From Mytilinidion resinicola (lineage: Eukaryota > Ascomycota > Dothideomycetes > Mytilinidiales > Mytilinidiaceae): a stretch of DNA of 64,000 nucleotides. The stretch's first letter is position 1. Each line of letters starts with the position of its first letter. A program made the position numbers and the translations under genes. The stretch covers positions 1,000,654-1,064,653 of the forward strand of contig NW_022985444.1 of NCBI RefSeq assembly GCF_010093595.1, in the 5' to 3' direction. The notes below the pieces were generated by a model, which was given only the letters and a program-made list of their open reading frames with translations, was not told the DNA's origin and ran no database searches. Below, in pieces: positions 1-11,044 of the stretch.

Positions 1-168
1 GTAAATCCTCGCTTAATATATACCAAGAAAGTAAACTATGATGAATATCGTACGTTCCATATCACAGCATTAAAGCCACAGTCCCGCAATCCAACCTCCC
101 AAACAATGTCGCTATGTCAGTCGTCAAGCTTTTAGGAGGCATCAAATTAAGCCATATCCTTTACGTCC

Positions 169-2390
169 TCACTTCTTGCAGCAATCCTTCTTCTGCTCTC
201 CTCCAAACGCCAATGTCGACAGCTTATCCACCAAGCTCACGCCCTGCTTGACGCCACTCGGCACGCTGCAGTAGCTGGGGGGGACATCCAAGCACGGATT
301 TCTCGTGAAGAAGTTCCTTGGGCGTAGAAGCAAGGTCATCGGCTCAGCAGGCATGACGGGGAAGTCCTCCGGACTCGGGAAATGGGTAATGCCGAAGGTG
401 TGCCAAAGCACAATATCCTCGTTAGCGATGTTCTGGTTAGGATTGGCAGCGATCCAAGCGGGAAGACCTTCGGAGGGCTCGCCGGATGTTTGAGGCACGT
501 GACGGCCGGCAGGGTGAATTTGAGAGTCGTCGTCTATGACTAATTACCATCTATGTATATGTTAGAGATGAGAGGGGACGCTTACACTTTGTTACATGCA
601 CGGCATGTCGAGCGAAACCAGCACGCTTCCATACCAATCCATTCTCCTTAGGCAGTAACACCGGTACCTCCCTACTCACCAGCTTGTAGCTGACAGGCTT
701 GTGGCTGTATGGGTTGAGCTTGCTCTCATTGCTCATCTCCCACGTCCTGCTGCTCGCACCGTCGTAATCGCTCTTGGCCTGTTCAGGGGTCTCGAACCGA
801 GTCTTCTTTGCGTAGAAAGCATTGCCGTATGGGTTCTCCTTCGAGCCGACTTCGCCTGCTCCTCTCGCAGCATCAACTTGGAAGATAGTGTTCTTCGGTC
901 CATCAATATTAGGATCGACGCGAAGGCAGAAGAGATGCTGGTGGTTGTGGGCGTTGACACCTGGGTACACTTCTGTGCCCCAGCCGTGGAGATCTTCGCC
1001 TGGGAGCATAGAGTATGTATTTAGAATACCAGTGAGCTTGATCTCGAGCTGCACGGTACCATCCTGGTGGAAGATCCAGTAGACGCAGTACTCGTAGTTG
1101 GCGGCGGTAAAGATGTGCGAAATAATGAGCTTCCTGGCGCGAGTGACCGTTACGCTGTCATCACGGAAATCGGTGTGCTTGAACAAGATGCCGTTATCCT
1201 CCTCGTGCACGCAAATTGCGTTCTTGATGGTTGTCGGTGCGCCAGCGCGGTTGACGAATGCGGCGTCGAGGTAATGGATGGCACCCTTGCAGTCACATCC
1301 CAGACTCAGTGAGTTGGTCATGTATCCTCCTCCATATTCTCCTAGATCGAACGCATGCTTGCGCTGGTGAGGGTGTTCGGGATTGCCGTATGGCACAACC
1401 ATCTCTGCGAGAGACATGCGCCAGAAGATTGGTCGCTCATTGCCTTTGTCGTCAAAGGTGATGTTGGACAAAACCATACCCTCCCGGTAGTTGAAGCCAA
1501 TGTGTAGTTTCCAATTCTGCCAGCTGATTATTCGTCCATCCATTGTGAAAGAAACGCCCTCTGGTTGAGTGATGTTGATAGGCTTGATATCAGTGCGGTA
1601 GCCACCCTCAGCTTCGATAAATGCGGCATGGTAGTTGTTTGGTGGAGCTGCGTTAACCGGTCGTCGTACATTCGGTATGTCGATGTGAATAATCTCTTGA
1701 GTATCGGCATTGAAAATTGGGCAGAAGTCTAGGGGATAGCTGTACTGGCTGTCGTCGACGTGTGGGCGATAGTACATCAGTGCCTGCTGAAGGCGCACAT
1801 TGCTCCCGAAGCGCTCATCGTAGCCGATCGTCCAAGCTGTAGGATCATTTAGAAGTCAATCTTGGAAGTTTAAACTAATCGCACTCACGGTCGCAGTACA
1901 CTTTGTGCATATCTTCCGCCGGTATGCCAAGAATCCCACATTGTTCGATGACCTTGGGGTCTTTCCGAACCACTAACTCCACTATTTGCAAGTCTTCCAT
2001 GGTAATCTAGTGTTTATCAGTATAGCTCATTCTGCCGTGTAAAGAAGAACGTACCAGGGGCTGTACGCCTTCGGTTAGCTCCCAGGCCACAAGCTTGCCC
2101 TCGTTCAGGTCCACGATTCCATCATACACCTTGCTCCCTTTGCCAATCGCTACCACGTCCGCAACCCTGTGCGGCCTAGGTGTGTGTTCTGGATCTGCAA
2201 CCCACGCCATCATCTCCGCCTTGCGCGGCTCCCATAGCGTAACTGCATTGAAAAACAGGTTGTCGTGCTCCTTACGAATGATAGCAACAGCTTTCTCAAT
2301 TTCAGACTCGGAGAGAGGGTCGAATGGGTAAGGAGGCTCAGTCTGGCCGGTGATATGGGAGGCAGCTTGCTTTAGGCGGTCGAGAGCCAT
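169..2390 (-). CDS. Copper-containing primary amine oxidase, 4 exons
   Basis: Oxidative deamination of primary amines to aldehyde, ammonia and H2O2. Exons (minus strand) 2390-2056/2055, 2006-1889, 1836-586 and 533-169 join in frame to 689 codons, a normal length for fungal enzymes. Visible family marks: the N2/N3 domains in exons 1-2; the proline-rich PWTIGYDERFG segment across the second intron; a base-like Asp in YLDAAFVNRAG; the NYEY motif near 1090-1100, whose first Tyr is the expected precursor of the topaquinone cofactor; HNHQH near 930-950 (two copper His ligands); and the third His in GITHFPSPEDFPVMP in the last exon. No signal peptide is seen, and the C-terminus (ending CCKK) is not a standard peroxisomal PTS1, so a cytosolic location is likely. 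All catalytic residues are intact. The substrate (methylamine, phenylethylamine or other) cannot be told from sequence. Confidence 0.95.
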
Positions 2391-3051
2391 TGTGAGGTTT
2401 GTGGGGGAAATATGCGGGGAAGATGATTGAGGAAGGGGATTCTACAGTGTAAGAGGAGAAGGGCAGCTGGAGGAACAAATATATTCTATGCTGTTCAATA
2501 ATTCTGCCTCCTCGCAGTCCAGGCGCGTCAGGACCCTAGAAATGTTTACCTAGTCCGGCATGTCCACGACGATTGCGACGGCATTATCGCCCAACCCCTC
2601 CTCCGCATTTCGTAACGTGAAGCTGTTGGTGCCGGGCCGATAACGATAAGAGCTTGTCCTCGGATTCTATGGACCGTTGCGGTTAGATGGGGGCCGCCTC
2701 TCCGCTCTGCAGACTGCACGAGGGGGGAATGCCCCTTCGAAGTCGACAAACTGTCCATTCGCCCGTCTGGCTGCTGGAGATGCTGTAAAACCTCATCACA
2801 TGATGGGAGTCCGATGCATATTATGGGGCCTTCGGGCATCCTGTCCGAAAGCTTGGCTCTGGCCGTTCCTCAGCCCATTCCAATACAGGGAGGTCCAGGC
2901 GTCGAGACCATGTGAGTACACATGTCAAGATCAGGTAACGGTAGAGGAGAGATGGGACGAATGATATCGTGGTGGAGTTGGAAAGGGGACGGCCAGTCAT
3001 CGGGCCGGATTTCGAAGTCAATCCACAAATGGGCCGTGCACGAACTTTCGA
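2391..3051. other. Intergenic / upstream of amine oxidase
   Basis: About 660 bp between the amine oxidase start and the hAT element. It must contain the amine oxidase promoter, but I could not point to a clear TATA box. Short open frames on both strands look like chance frames and none resembles a known protein. Confidence 0.5.
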
Positions 3052-3059
3052 AGTATTTC
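3052..3059. repeat. Left 8-bp target site duplication of hAT element
   Basis: AGTATTTC directly precedes the CAGTGCTGGCA terminus of the hAT element and is repeated exactly at 6100-6107. An 8-bp duplication is the hallmark of hAT insertion. Confidence 0.9.
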
Positions 3060-3222
3060 CAGTGCTGGCACCGAATACGCTGTATTCGAATATGAGCTAA
3101 TCAAATATCGGTATTGCCAATACTACCTAATATTCGAATCATATCCGAATATTTCTTGGCACACTAAAATTTCGAATTTTCAACCACTAACTACTCATCT
3201 TTTATCCCTATACTCGTACGAA

Positions 3223-5907
3223 ATGTCCTCTGAACTTCAAGAAATCGAAGAATTTGAACTATCTCTTACCTCAAATGCTGTTGAGAAAACAGTTGATACT
3301 CTTTCTGACGGAGTACGTATTCTTAGCCAGCTAGCCTACGGAGTATGGTACGGCTAGCTCAGCTACCTTGATATAGAACACGGTTCCTGTACTTAGCCCA
3401 CACAGTTCTACGGTACGGCTACGTAAGCCTCCACACACACAGAGTATATATACGGCGTACGTAGCCTAGATAGATGCTCATCCAATACATCACTTACCTC
3501 GTTCAATGCATTGTTTCACCTCCATCCTCACTTTCATCCACAAAAACGTCCCGAAAAACTTCACCAATACACGAGCATTGTCGTACGGCAACAATTGAAG
3601 AACGACAAGAAAAACCAGAATCAAAATGGATATGGTGCAAATACTGTCCCAGTTATGCTGCTCAGAATACAACAAATATGAGACAGCATCTAGAGAAAAC
3701 CCACGGAATCATTGCTAATAAGGCACCGGTCTCATCTATTCGCACGACAGCTACCGAAACTGTTGAAGCATTATATAATAAGCTTCTTCTACAGCTTGAG
3801 AATAGCAAAGATAATGTCAACAAAGAGATTCTGCGACGTATGGTGAATCAACAGCTGGTTAATCAAACTTTGCTGGATTTAATTATTATCCGAAGACTTC
3901 CATTTTCCTGCGTAGAATGGCCAGAATGGCATGCTTTTATTCAGGCCCTAAATCCGGAAGGCAATACCTTTATACCAACATCTCACAATACGATTAAGCA
4001 GAGGATTGCGAATTGGTTTCCACAAGCAAAAGATATCGTACGAAAACGACTTCAGTTATCGCAAACAAGCATTCATCTTGCCGTCGATATCTGGACACCA
4101 CTAAGCCATAATCTTTTGCTTACTATCTGCGCTAGCTTTGTGGACGCACAAGATCACTTTCGAAACATCTTAATTGCCCTTTGTACGGTACAAGGCCACA
4201 GCGGTCTAAATTAATAGGAAAGCCTTTGCCCGGTCCTTGAAGACTATAGAATTATAGAGAATATCGGCTCCCTTATTGGCGATAACTCTACCACCAACGA
4301 TATACTTTATTGTACAATGGCTGCTTACCTTAGCACGGAGAAGCGAATTAACTGGAATTAAACCTTTCAACGGCTCCGCTGCATAGGCCATATTCTTAAC
4401 CTTATTGTCAAAGCCTTTTTATTTATTAATAAATATAAAGAGTAAGTAATAGAGATATATAATAGAGAGGATGAATTAGGAGAGGAACTAGATAATAAAC
4501 GCCGAAAAGAGAGAGCAACTTTAATCCGGAATAGAATGGGCGTTATAGGCAAGATTTACAATATTGTTATCTATATCCGTGCTTCGCCTAATTATACAAA
4601 TAAGTTTAAAGCAATTGCTGGAAAGTTAATCCCTTTAGATAATTGTATAAAATAGAATAGCTGGTTCCAAATACTCCATGTTACGCTTAAGACTAGAGTC
4701 CTAAATACGCTACAGAATTACACCGAAATGCATATCTCTAGTGGCACAATTAATAAAAGAGATAAGCTTCTTCCTTCTAATATTGCTCTCTGCCGTATAA
4801 TAGAGCAATTTCTCTCTATTTTTAAGAGTGCAACTCTTTTTCTTAAAGGGCAACAAGCTACAATTAAACAGGTCTTAGAAGTTATAGAGATTATTAAGGA
4901 GTATCTTAAAATCTCTTTAGTATATTGTACAATAATAGTATCTACAGCTTTTACTAATATGTTAATAGAAAGAGAATAAACCGCTTAAAAGCCAAATTAA
5001 AAGTATAAAGGTGTCACGGTATTGATCATGGCCTCCCTCTAAGCATCAATCCCCTGACACCTTGTTCCCGCATACGTGCGCACGCGTGCGCCACGCGCCT
5101 GCCACTTGATTCCCGATTCTATTAGGGCCACGCGCTATGTGCGAGCCCCTTTTCTCGTCTTGTATATAGCCTGGCTCCCGTCCCTAATTCAACTCGGCAT
5201 CTTGACGTCTTGTAACCAACCACGGTAATAGCACATAGTTATCCTTCTTTGAATCTGATACTTGTCTATCTCGCGTTCAAATGCCCGATACATCGTCACC
5301 GTGACAAAAGGCAAAGTTTAACTTCTACTTATTAAGGCTAGATTAATTACTATATTATGCCGCGGCTTGTATTCTCCATCTAGAATATTGTACAACTTAG
5401 CTAAAAGACGAGGATAGCAATCCTATAGATGTATACGCTGCTTATATAATAAGGGTCTGAAGCCTTTAGGAGAAATTCCGTAGAGAAAGTCCATTGCGCT
5501 CTTAATTATACAACCCTCCTCTTAAATAAGCCAACCCTTTAAGGAATTAGCCTCTTCCTCTAAATAGTTTTAAAAAGCTTTGTTAAAATATAAAGCAGAA
5601 ACACACCCGGCCTCAAAGTTAGGATGAGTTTGAAAACTACTGTAATGAAGCCGTGTCGTACGAGATCAAGATACCTGCGCTAGAATGGTGGCTGTAGGAC
5701 TCACAGCGGAAACGATGGCCACAGTTATCATGCTGGGCTATTGGAATTCTTTCAATTCCCTTAATGAGTGATAAACCAGAGCGAATATTTTCAGGAGGTC
5801 GTCGTACGGTTACTTGGGATAAAACAGCAATAACGGCGGCCACATTAGAGCAATTGGAATGCGGGAGAGATTGGAAAAGGGACGATTTATTGAAGGATGA
5901 TTTCTAG
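3223..5907 (+). pseudogene. hAT transposase relic (BED finger + RNase H-like + dimerisation domain)
   Basis: Remains of a transposase read on the plus strand. A possible start is ATG 3223, followed by a likely intron after about 3311. The BED zinc finger lies near 3630-3710 (WCKYC...HLEKTH). The RNase H-like core includes HLAVDIWTP near 4075, IGDNSTTND near 4265-4290 and the family motif RCxxHxLNL near 4375-4400. The C-terminal hAT dimerisation region lies near 5620-5850 (ALEWWL ... SDKPERIFSGG) and the final stop is about 5905. The frame is broken by many TAA/TAG codons and at least one frameshift (near 4206-4225), and is split by the LTR, so it cannot encode a working enzyme. Stops at expected Gln positions fit C-to-T RIP mutation. 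The family assignment rests on the motifs plus the 8-bp duplication. Confidence 0.9.
5007..5311. mobile_element. Solo LTR of a retrotransposon nested in the hAT element
   Basis: The LTR proper is 5012-5306 (295 bp). It starts TGTCACGGT and ends ACCGTGACA, a perfect 9-bp inverted terminus with the TG..CA ends of LTRs. The 5-bp duplication AAAGG flanks it at 5007-5011 and 5307-5311. A TATA-like TGTATATAG lies near 5161. No internal retroelement sequence remains, so this is a solo LTR left by recombination between two LTRs. It is visibly more GC-rich than the hAT sequence around it, hinting that it arrived after the host element was mutated. Copia versus Gypsy cannot be decided from the LTR alone. 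Confidence 0.88.
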
Positions 5908-6099
5908 AAGGGAATTCTTTATCGTTCGACAGACTGTTTCAATTTATAGACTCTTGTTGGTGGGGTTTTATTATTAGCTTTTGTAAAATAGGTGTATCGG
6001 CGGCGTTTTGAATAAATATTCGAATACGATATTGCCGAATATTTACCGAATAGCCCATATTCGATTCGGTTAGTATTGGTCCGTTCACTGCCAGCACTG

Positions 6100-6107
6100 A
6101 GTATTTC
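6100..6107. repeat. Right 8-bp target site duplication of hAT element
   Basis: AGTATTTC, identical to 3052-3059, directly follows the TGCCAGCACTG terminus. Confidence 0.9.
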
Positions 6108-6820
6108 TACTGCAGTTTGTTGCTAGGTTAGTGAGGTATCTACGCATGCTCTACCATTACGTTAAACAACTCCCAAATCGCTTCCATACAAACGCAGGTC
6201 GAAAAAAGTTGAATAGCTTAGTCAGCACACTGATCTCACTCCAACTTCCGGAGCAACTTCATACCTCTCCCTACACTACTACTGAGACTTCATCAGGATC
6301 ATTAAAACATGTTTCCTTGAGCATAAAGTCCATCTCTACGTGCTGAGAAACCTACCGTGCCGAGAAATATGAAGGGTACTTTAACTTTAAGCAGCTCACA
6401 CTTCGTGCACACGTCGGTATCTGCAATGGTTCTATATAAGTTGTGTACTGTGGCTATTTATAAACATCTAGGACCCCTCTCACCTAAAAATTATATTCGC
6501 ATCCCTGCCTTTGAGCCTAATTTATAGAGAGCCTTCTTTTATAGCATAATAGACTTCTCTTCCTATAGAACTATTATAAATCTCTTACCACTCTAAATAC
6601 TAATAGCAGGGTCTTATCCAAGCATTAAAACCTCGCTATGATGCTAGGAAGTTATTGTCAGCCCGCTCAGGTAGCCCCCTTGTAGCGCGCAAATTCGTGC
6701 AAGGTCGCCACGCAGGCACGCAGGTTGGTACCTCTAATAGAAGCGATCACCAATTCTTAGCAAGCGGGCCAACGTTAGCCCCTAGCCTTGCAACTTAACT
6801 TGGCCATGCCTCCAGTCAAC
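6108..6820. other. AT-rich, probably RIP-decayed intergenic DNA
   Basis: About 700 bp rich in TA and in stop codons in all frames (for example 6480-6610). I recognise no gene. It is probably decayed repeat sequence between the hAT element and the small TIR element. Confidence 0.5.
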
Positions 6821-6822
6821 TA

Positions 6823-7088
6823 CAAAGGGTGCGGGCCGAGTGCATAATCACCTTCCCACCAAAATCTGGCAGAAAGCTGTCCAACGCGCCACATGGTTGA
6901 ATAAATTTACTTCCTTCGTGCAGTGTCTCTATAATGCCTCCACGAGAATATCTATCAATTTAGATTTCTTTTTTTGGTCCTGGTTGCGGAGATGTGGCTT
7001 TGGAGAGGTGTCGTTTTGTGGCGATTTTGATGTTCCTCGCCTCGCGTAGCCGCTTGGGAGGTGATTGTGCACTCGGCCGCACCCTTTG
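6823..7088. mobile_element. 266-bp TIR element (MITE-like) in a TA target
   Basis: The ends are near-perfect inverted repeats of about 34 bp: CAAAGGGTGCGG... at 6823 and ...CCGCACCCTTTG ending at 7088. Between the two arms I count one 1-base indel and two C/T differences. Both ends are flanked by TA (6821-6822, 7089-7090), the target duplication of Tc1/mariner-like elements. The 266-bp length, long arms and lack of a transposase frame fit a non-autonomous MITE. The family link rests only on the TA duplication, so another TIR family remains possible. Confidence 0.75.
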
Positions 7089-7090
7089 TA

Positions 7091-7388
7091 ACTTAACTAT
7101 CTGAGAACACCTACAGAATCACCACCTCACCAGGTCAGGGCCGGAGCGGGTTGGCCATCTCCCTGCTAGTGGTGGCAAAATGCCACTTTAGTCGAGGCCG
7201 CCACGCTAACAGATTAACTCTAGGATACCACTTCCTAAAGTACTCTTTAAGTACCTTTCGTCGTACCAGTAGCAATTTTCTAAACTACTATAATAGCTAT
7301 CCTGGAATATACAAATAGAAAAGTATAGCTCTAATATCTCCTTTACGCGCATCTTTCCGTATAATTAAATTCATGTTAGTCGACTAAT
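7091..7388. other. 3' flank of the NLR gene
   Basis: About 300 bp of AT-rich sequence after the NLR stop codon. No gene or clear terminator element seen. Confidence 0.4.
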
Positions 7389-10300
7389 CTAGCTATTATA
7401 AGCCAATAAGGAGCTAACGTCCACTTGCTCTGCCTCCCACCTAGCCAGGGCCTTTAAGGAAGACATATAATATGGATGGCCAGCACCTAAAATATGGCGG
7501 CGTAACCGCACACATTCACTCATAAGATTTATAGCTTCCGCACCACGACCCTGTCCTTTCCACGTAAAGGCAAGATTAGCCATGCTGGTCAGCGTGTCGG
7601 GATGGTCCGCTCCGAGCTTCGTCTTGCGAGTCTCCATTACTTGCACCTCCAGCTCTTCGGCATCCTTCCACCGNNNNNNNNNNNNNNNNNNNNNNNNNNN
7701 NNNNNNNNNNNNNNNNNNNNNNNNNNNNNNNNNNNNNNNNNNNNNNNNNNNNNNNNNNNNNNNNNNNNNNNNNNNNNNNNNNNNNNNNNNNNNNNNNNNN
7801 NNNNNNNNNNNNNNNNNNNNNNNNNNNNNNNNNNNNNNNNNNNNNNNNNNNNNNNNNNNNNNNNNNNNNNNNNNNNNNNNNNNNNNNNNNNNNNNNNNNN
7901 NNNNNNNNNNNNNNNNNNNNNNNNNNNNNNNNNNNNNNNNNNNNNNNNNNNNNNNNNNNNNNNNNNNNNNNNNNNNNNNNNNNNNNNNNNNNNNNNNNNN
8001 NNNNNNNNNNNNNNNNNNNNNNNNNNNNNNNNNNNNNNNNNNNNNNNNNNNNNNNNNNNNNNNNNNNNNNNNNNNNNNNNNNNNNNNNNNNNNNNNNNNN
8101 NNNNNNNNNNNNNNNNNNNNNNNNNNNNNNNNNNNNNNNNNNNNNNNNNNNNNNNNNNNNNNNNNNNNNNNNNNNNNNNNNNNNNNNNNNNNNNNNNNNN
8201 NNNNNNNNNNNNNNNNNNNNNNNNNNNNNNNNNNNNNNNNNNNNNNNNNNNNNNNNNNNNNNNNNNNNNNNNNNNNNNNNNNNNNNNNNNNNNNNNNNNN
8301 NNNNNNNNNNNNNNNNNNNNNNNNNNNNNNNNNNNNNNNNNNNNNNNNNNNNNNNNNNNNNNNNNNNNNNNNNNNNNNNNNNNNNNNNNNNNNNNNNNNN
8401 NNNNNNNNNNNNNNNNNNNNNNNNNNNNNNNNNNNNNNNNNNNNNNNNNNNNNNNNNNNNNNNNNNNNNNNNNNNNNNNNNNNNNNNNNNNNNNNNNNNN
8501 NNNNNNNNNNNNNNNNNNNNNNNNNNNNNNNNNNNNNNNNNNNNNNNNNNNNNNNNNNNNNNNNNNNNNNNNNNNNNNNNNNNNNNNNNNNNNNNNNNNN
8601 NNNNNNNNNNNNNNNNNNNNNNNNNNNNNNNNNNNNNNNNNNNNNNNNNNNNNNNNNNNNNNNGACGCCAGGTTGGCCATGCTGGTCAGCGTGGAGGGAT
8701 GGTCCGCTCTAAGCACCCGCTCCTTGGCTTCCAGCGCTCGTTGATGCATCGCCTCTGCTTCACTATACCGGCCTTGCCAGTCTAAGACTAGTCCAAGGCT
8801 GTTGAGGCTGCTGAGCGTATCTAGGTGTTCTGCTCCTAAAATGGTCTCCCTGACCTGGAGAGCGGCAGAACCTATCTCGTGCGCCTTGTTATACTGTCCC
8901 ATCTCGCTTGCATACCATGCCGCTTTAAAGAGCACTGACGCCCATGCCTCTAGCGCTTTTGCGTCCTTCGGCTGGTTGTTCACCACAGCTTGAGCGTGCG
9001 GAAACAGCGCCTGGCACACTGGCCAGTTCTCGGGTCGCCCTACCGGGTAGCTTTCGTCCATGAGCACTGCATACGTCGCCTGCCACAGCTCCAGTTTGTT
9101 GTTTAGCGCCAGCCACGTCTTGGTCGAGAACTGCACCAGCCGGTGCATCTCAAACTCAAGTCCGTCCGCGCTCATCTTAACTAGAGAATAGCTGGTCAGC
9201 GTATGAATGTCATCTTCAAAATCGGCATCCTCATCCTCATTCAGCTGGTACTTGTCGTGAAGAAGCGACTCCGGAATCCCCTGGCGGTCGAAGAGACTCA
9301 TCAGCGACAGCAACCGAGCAGCCGTCGGCATATTGGTCCGGATATGCTCGAACGAGATCTGCCAGGTCGCGATGATGGAGTTGGACGCTCTGCCGTCCCT
9401 GCGGCTGTCTCCCACGTCATTTTTCAGCAAGCGGACCCGGTCATGGTCGCTTCTGCACACTTCCTCTACATATCGTGAGACGGTCATGCGCGGCGCTCTC
9501 TGCCTGACGAAAGCCGCCGCCTGCGTTATGGCGAGGGGCATGCAGTCGAGCAAGTGGACTAGTTCCACAGCATTCTTCTTGTCCGCGCCAGCCCCAAGCT
9601 TCTTCCCAAGAAGAGCCAGCGCATCGTCATCGTCCATCAGTTTAACCTCGATAACGGTAGCGTAGCTGCCCGTCAGCCTGTATGCTACGTCTTGGTTTCG
9701 AGACGTCACAAGAATAGACCCGTTCGGCGATTGCGGCAGAAAGTCCGATAGCGGTTCCGCTGCTTGACCCAGATTGCCCGCTGCGACAGCTTGGTGTCTA
9801 GAGAGTGGCGGGAAGAAGACGTCTGAGTCATCAGCATTGTCGACGATCATCACCCACCGTCCGTTGGACTCGTCGCACAGCCAGCTGCAGACGAGCCGCA
9901 GAACGTCCGCCTTCGGGTTGTCCCAGCCCTCCATCCTCGTCACCTCGGCGATTCTGTGGTATCCCTCCTCGAATCTCGCCTGCGTGCCCGCGTGCACCCA
10001 GAACACCCATGTGTCCGGTGATTCGTCCCGCACCTGGTAGGCAAACTCGATGGCAACCTGAGATTTTCTGTGCAGGCAATTAGTATTGATTCTACAGCTG
10101 CGAGCTGCAGCGCTCACCCAACGCCGCCGAGGCCAACCAGCGCCGCGCGCGCTGCAGGCCTCGCGGAGATCTGGCGTATCTTGGTGAGACTGTCGCGACT
10201 GACGAAGTCGTCGTCGCGCCGGAAGGGGACCGTCGAGGAAGGGGTGGGAGGCGGTAGGGTGTAGCCTGGGGACGGACGTTAGGGTGGATCGAAGCTACTT

Positions 10301-10794
10301 GGGACGTAAAAGAGTGGTTACCTGCTGATGGACGTAAAAGAGTGCTTACCTGCTGAAGGTTTCGATGAAGCAGCGGCATGGTATGTCAGCGTTTGGACAT
10401 AGCCTCGAATTACTGCTGTTATCTTCTTCACCTGGGCGTCATACCGAAGGCTCCGCAGGGCCTTCCTGCCTCTTCTAGCCCAAGAATCACTTGATGCAGG
10501 CAGCGCGTTCTCAATTACTTCATCTAGCGCTTTTATCTGCACGCTACACCCTTCCACCGCTGGAAGAAGTGCCCGTTTGCTTTCATCCTGCAACGATCCA
10601 GCATCGATCGCGGCTTTCGTCTGACGGAGGGCATCTAGTAATACGGGCAACTCAGATTTGATGTGACAGAACGCTTCCGGGATCTCCGCAATCGTAGACT
10701 GATATTGGTTAAGCCGATTCAGAACCCGGGTGCCGAAGTCGATCAGTTGAATGATGTTGGCGACGATGCCGACCACGGCTAGTGCTTCGGCCAT
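7389..10794 (-). CDS. NLR-type STAND NTPase: SesA - NB-ARC - TPR, interrupted by assembly gap
   Basis: Fungal NOD-like receptor architecture, a group tied to heterokaryon incompatibility and non-self response. Exon 1 (10794-10350) encodes a SesA-type N-terminal domain (AEALAVVGIVANIIQLIDFG...). Exon 2 (10265-10118) encodes the linker VPFRRDDDFV and the first part of the P-loop. Exon 3 (from 10067) completes GLGGVGKS, so the P-loop is split by a 50-bp phase-2 intron. It continues through an NB-ARC-like NTPase core (WVMIVDNADD as Walker B, SILVTSRNQ) and a helical region into TPRs of the TLSSLNSLGLVLDWQGRYSEAE type. After 990 Ns (7674-8663) the last TPR and the stop (7389) follow in a different frame relative to the given gap length, so the gap size is an estimate. 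I chose MAEALA (10794) as the start; an in-frame ATG also lies at 10845. Cytosolic; ligand and effector unknown. Confidence 0.88.
7674..8663. other. Assembly gap (990 N)
   Basis: A run of Ns inside the TPR-coding part of the NLR gene. The flanking TPR repeats share long similar stretches (for example GCCATGCTGGTCAGCGTG on both sides, 7580 and 8678), so the gap is probably a collapsed or unresolved tandem repeat. Confidence 0.98.
10266..10349 (-). other. NLR intron 1 with duplicated splice donor
   Basis: An 84-bp intron (minus strand) joining ...SKPSAG to the YTLPPP linker. Its 5' part holds a tandem duplication of about 28 bp that begins in the exon: CAGCAGGTAAGC... is followed by CAGCAGGTAACC..., each with ACTCTTTTACGTCC. 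There are therefore two potential GT donors 28 bp apart. Only the first keeps the frame into the NB-ARC linker. Confidence 0.75.
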
Positions 10795-11044
10795 CGTCTC
10801 GACGTCTTGGAGTAAAGTAAGTGTATCGAAATGCAGACTTCCCAAGAGATAGTGAGAGCGTAGGGGCGATATCAGGCAAAGCCTTAAGCCAGCAGTGCAG
10901 AGGCATCTGGTCCATCTTCAGCTTGACGAGGCAGAATATTATCACGAGGCTGAGATAGACGCTGGCTGCGTTGCTTGGCTGTGAGCCTCGGCGCCTACAC
11001 ATCGGAAATACATTCAGCTGATACTCACCCTCCTTCATCCAAAT

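Larger units (their letters stand above)
3060..6099 (+). mobile_element. Degenerate hAT-superfamily DNA transposon with intact ends
   Basis: A 3,040-bp element bounded by 11-bp inverted repeats, CAGTGCTGGCA (3060-3070) and TGCCAGCACTG (6089-6099), and by identical 8-bp target duplications (3052-3059, 6100-6107). Subterminal regions on both sides carry several copies of TATTCG/CGAATA, possible transposase binding sites. Inside is a plus-strand transposase relic and a nested solo LTR at 5012-5306. Without the LTR the element would be about 2.74 kb, normal for fungal hAT elements. High AT content and stops at former CAA/CAG codons suggest RIP. The perfect duplication shows the ends have not been scrambled since insertion. 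Confidence 0.93.

Noticed and set aside
7582..8744. Plus-strand frames spanning the N run
   Set aside because: Artefacts of translating Ns; the real gene is on the minus strand.
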